From contig NW_019091534.1 of NCBI RefSeq assembly GCF_001949145.1, positions 560,109 to 577,588 on the forward strand: a stretch of DNA of 17,480 nucleotides, read 5' to 3'. How positions within the stretch are numbered: the first letter of the stretch is position 1; the number at the start of each line of letters is the position of its first letter. This document shows, piece by piece, positions 15,894 through 17,480 of the stretch. The stretch comes from Acanthaster planci. Taxonomy: Eukaryota; Echinodermata; Asteroidea; Valvatida; Acanthasteridae. Both the position numbers and the translations under genes were made by a program. The notes beneath the pieces were generated by a model, which saw nothing but the letters and a program-made list of their open reading frames with translations, was not told the DNA's origin and did no database searches.

Positions 15894-16199
15894 CAATGGA
15901 TGCGTTCGATTAGCTTCCCTGAATACCGCAGTGTTACACTCAAGGGAAGCCTCGAAATGAGGGTAATCGAACGCTGCAGTGTACTCGCCAAGGCATTCTG
16001 GGAAAAAGGTCAAGTTCCCGCCACATTCCATCGTGTACGTCCATGCACGAACAGTCCTTCTGTGACGTCATTACACTCGGGCAGCCTCCAGAGACCCGCT
16101 CACCAGCCGGGGTAGTAGTGGCTGACACCAGGGCAGGCACGAGGATCGCGTGATGGCTAAACGAACGCTCTCGTGTAAGTTAATCGAACGCACCCAATG
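15894..16199. mobile_element. MITE candidate of 306 bp with 23-bp terminal inverted repeats
   Basis: The left end CAATGGATGCGTTCGATTAG followed by CTT (15894-15916) matches the reverse complement of 16177-16199 at 20 of 23 positions. Extra copies of TAATCGAACGC or its variant lie inside at 15964-15974 and near 16157-16168 (TAAACGAACGC), typical of subterminal transposase-binding motifs. TGACGTCA, a perfect CRE-type palindrome, lies at 16063-16070. No target duplication is obvious, and there is no transposase frame. Confidence 0.58.
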
Positions 16200-16299
16200 A
16201 TGGCCACCGCTAGCACTGCACGTGCTGCAAGGACAAAACAAAGTACGCGCCACTTGCGGGTTGTGATTTGGAATGCTCAGAGTTGCATTTGCATAGGAT

Positions 16300-16390
16300 T
16301 GCCGGTACCGCGCATGCGTATCCATATCATGCACTTCCGCATGTTCAACATAGCCGCCTCGAGACGGAGACCACCGTCGTCGGAGACTTA
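16300..16390 (+). promoter_or_regulatory. Promoter-like cluster (NRF-1-type and ETS-type motifs)
   Basis: GCGCATGCGT at 16310-16319 matches the NRF-1 consensus core, and CACTTCCGC near 16331-16339 matches an ETS site. The stretch is CpG-rich compared with the AT-rich flanks. These motifs cluster near start sites of housekeeping genes in animals. The strand and target gene are inferred from the candidate exon at 16912. Confidence 0.35.
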
Positions 16391-16896
16391 AATTTCGATA
16401 ATTTTAGCAATAGTTCTGATATTCCAATGACAATGAAAGTCTGATTACGTCTACATCAACAAAGCGTCTCCCCTAACAATAAACAGAATTACTAACAAAT
16501 ACAAGCTCTCCAAAAATACGCACAAGAAAACTGAAAGAATGTAGCTCGTCCAGAGGAAAATTTAAAAAAAATCGTTGTCCTTTCTGTTATTGTCCGTAAC
16601 TGTTTCGGCATGAAAGCTAACCACGTTGTCAAATGCATCCCTGCGGCATGTTTCCACCTTCTTTTAACTGTAAGAACCACTAGGATTGCGACTTGTGATA
16701 TAAATATTACAGTTCATATTTGGGTATCTCTTCTCTACTGCCAGAACCGCAAAATGTCATAAGTGACTTTAAAAACCTCCGACTTTTTGCCAAATAACCA
16801 CCCGATTCATAATTTTCCAGCGCATCTGTGGGGATCACTCGCTGACTCCTGAGGACTGCAGAAGAGAACTACGCATCTTCTTCGTGCATCTTTTCC
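16391..16896. other. Possible 5' flank, nothing recognised
   Basis: AT-rich sequence without a supported frame. If the exon at 16912 is real, its start site and 5' UTR would lie in the last 100 bases here. Confidence 0.35.
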
Positions 16897-16911
16897 ATGT
16901 TCATTTACTCC

Positions 16912-16944
16912 AGTATGCCGCAGCGAAACATGGCGAGTCTGTGG
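16912..16944 (+). CDS. Possible first coding exon of an unidentified second gene
   Basis: ATG at 16915 (MPQRNMASLW) and a second in-frame ATG at 16930 in AACATGGCGAG, which matches a YY1-type start-site motif, precede a donor CTGTGG|gtaagc at 16945. The frame also stays open past the donor to a stop at 17275-17277, so an unspliced 126-residue reading from 16897 is possible. That reading runs through a perfect hairpin and shows no domain I recognise. Downstream exons would be outside the window. Confidence 0.25.
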
Positions 16945-16949
16945 GTAAG

Positions 16950-16985
16950 CACAGTGATTGCCACCCGGCGGTGGCAATCACTGTG
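16950..16985. repeat. Perfect 16-bp hairpin with four-base loop
   Basis: CACAGTGATTGCCACC (16950-16965) is the exact reverse complement of GGTGGCAATCACTGTG (16970-16985), with loop CGGC. It begins five bases after the candidate donor at 16945. The perfect pairing suggests recent origin or constraint. Confidence 0.9.
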
Positions 16986-17480
16986 TAGGAAGTCTAGGGT
17001 CTTCAAAACTGGGGCCGGTAACCGCGCTTTGTCTATGGAGCCGACCGGAGCAGTTAATTATCAGATTACGGTTGGTAGGGACTTCGCTGTAACTACTTGC
17101 GTTTCATCGCTTTTATGGTTCTACGTTGCAGAAGCAAAGGTTGGCTTAGGCGCAACGATGGAATGTTCTATATATGGTTATTTCATGAATGTGGTCAATA
17201 AGGATTTGAAGTATGCTAATTGCCAGCTTGGGCAAGAATTTCCTCCGGATGTTTCAAGTCGATATCTGTTATGTTGAAAAAGGAATACTTGATCAGATCT
17301 GTGTGTCGCAGCTGAATCTGATGAACTATTTTCTTTTTCCCTGGTTTCTTCTCTTTTAGGACCATGGTAGCTGTCGCCCTAGTTTAACCAAATTTCTTTC
17401 CTTTGTTTAGCCTTCGGCCTTGTAGAGGAATGCATGGGTGTGCATGAGTGCATCCTTAGTATTGTGACAGAAAGTGTATA
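16986..17480. other. Possible intron or continuation of the second gene
   Basis: The frame from 16897 remains open to 17277, then T-rich sequence follows (ttctttttccctggtttcttctcttttag|GACCATGG near 17328-17366). This ends in a good acceptor-like AG at 17359-17360, but the frame beyond it meets TAA quickly in one phase. Nothing is recognised by content. Confidence 0.3.

Noticed and set aside
1-17480. CRISPR array, phage or bacterial defence system
   Set aside because: No regularly spaced repeats, no operon structure, and exon-intron architecture throughout.

Overview
The window looks like animal nuclear DNA. Protein-coding information lies in short exons (42-240 bp) separated by GT-AG introns of about 320-1560 bp, and the extracellular cadherin-like/EGF domains plus one membrane span are metazoan in style. 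There are no bacterial-type operons. The frequent GGCCTA-type words and the density of small inverted-repeat elements remind me of echinoderms or another marine invertebrate deuterostome. That is an impression only; no marker gene fixes the species.

From 297 to 10808 (+ strand) the window holds the 3' part of one gene, reconstructed here as 13 exons whose phases all agree. They give 681 residues ending at a TAA; the 5' end lies upstream of the window. The product is a predicted type I membrane protein: an N-terminal region I do not recognise with two polybasic (furin-like) sites, one clear cadherin-like module ending in VNDNP, a second more divergent module ending in an NYHGRDSF-type strand, two six-cysteine EGF-like domains, a membrane helix, and a cytoplasmic tail of about 100 residues ending in ETVI, a class I PDZ-ligand pattern. 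A poly(A) signal lies 112 bp after the stop. I cannot give it a gene symbol.

The introns and the downstream 6.6 kb are rich in mobile-element debris. Intron 3 holds a TTAA-flanked inverted-repeat element and a nested inverted-repeat family. From about 11530 to 12965 lies a broken non-LTR retrotransposon (the region after the reverse transcriptase, with a CX2C motif and a PD-containing endonuclease-like segment), interrupted by a 657-bp element inserted at a TA. Two further inverted-repeat elements lie at 14110-14548 and 15894-16199, with several hairpins around them.

The last kilobase (from about 16300) is promoter-like, with NRF-1-type, ETS-type and YY1-type motifs before a possible first coding exon at 16912-16944. 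A perfect 16-bp hairpin follows at 16950-16985. That second gene is weakly supported. No tRNA, rRNA or CRISPR array was seen, and nothing indicates a prokaryotic or viral system.
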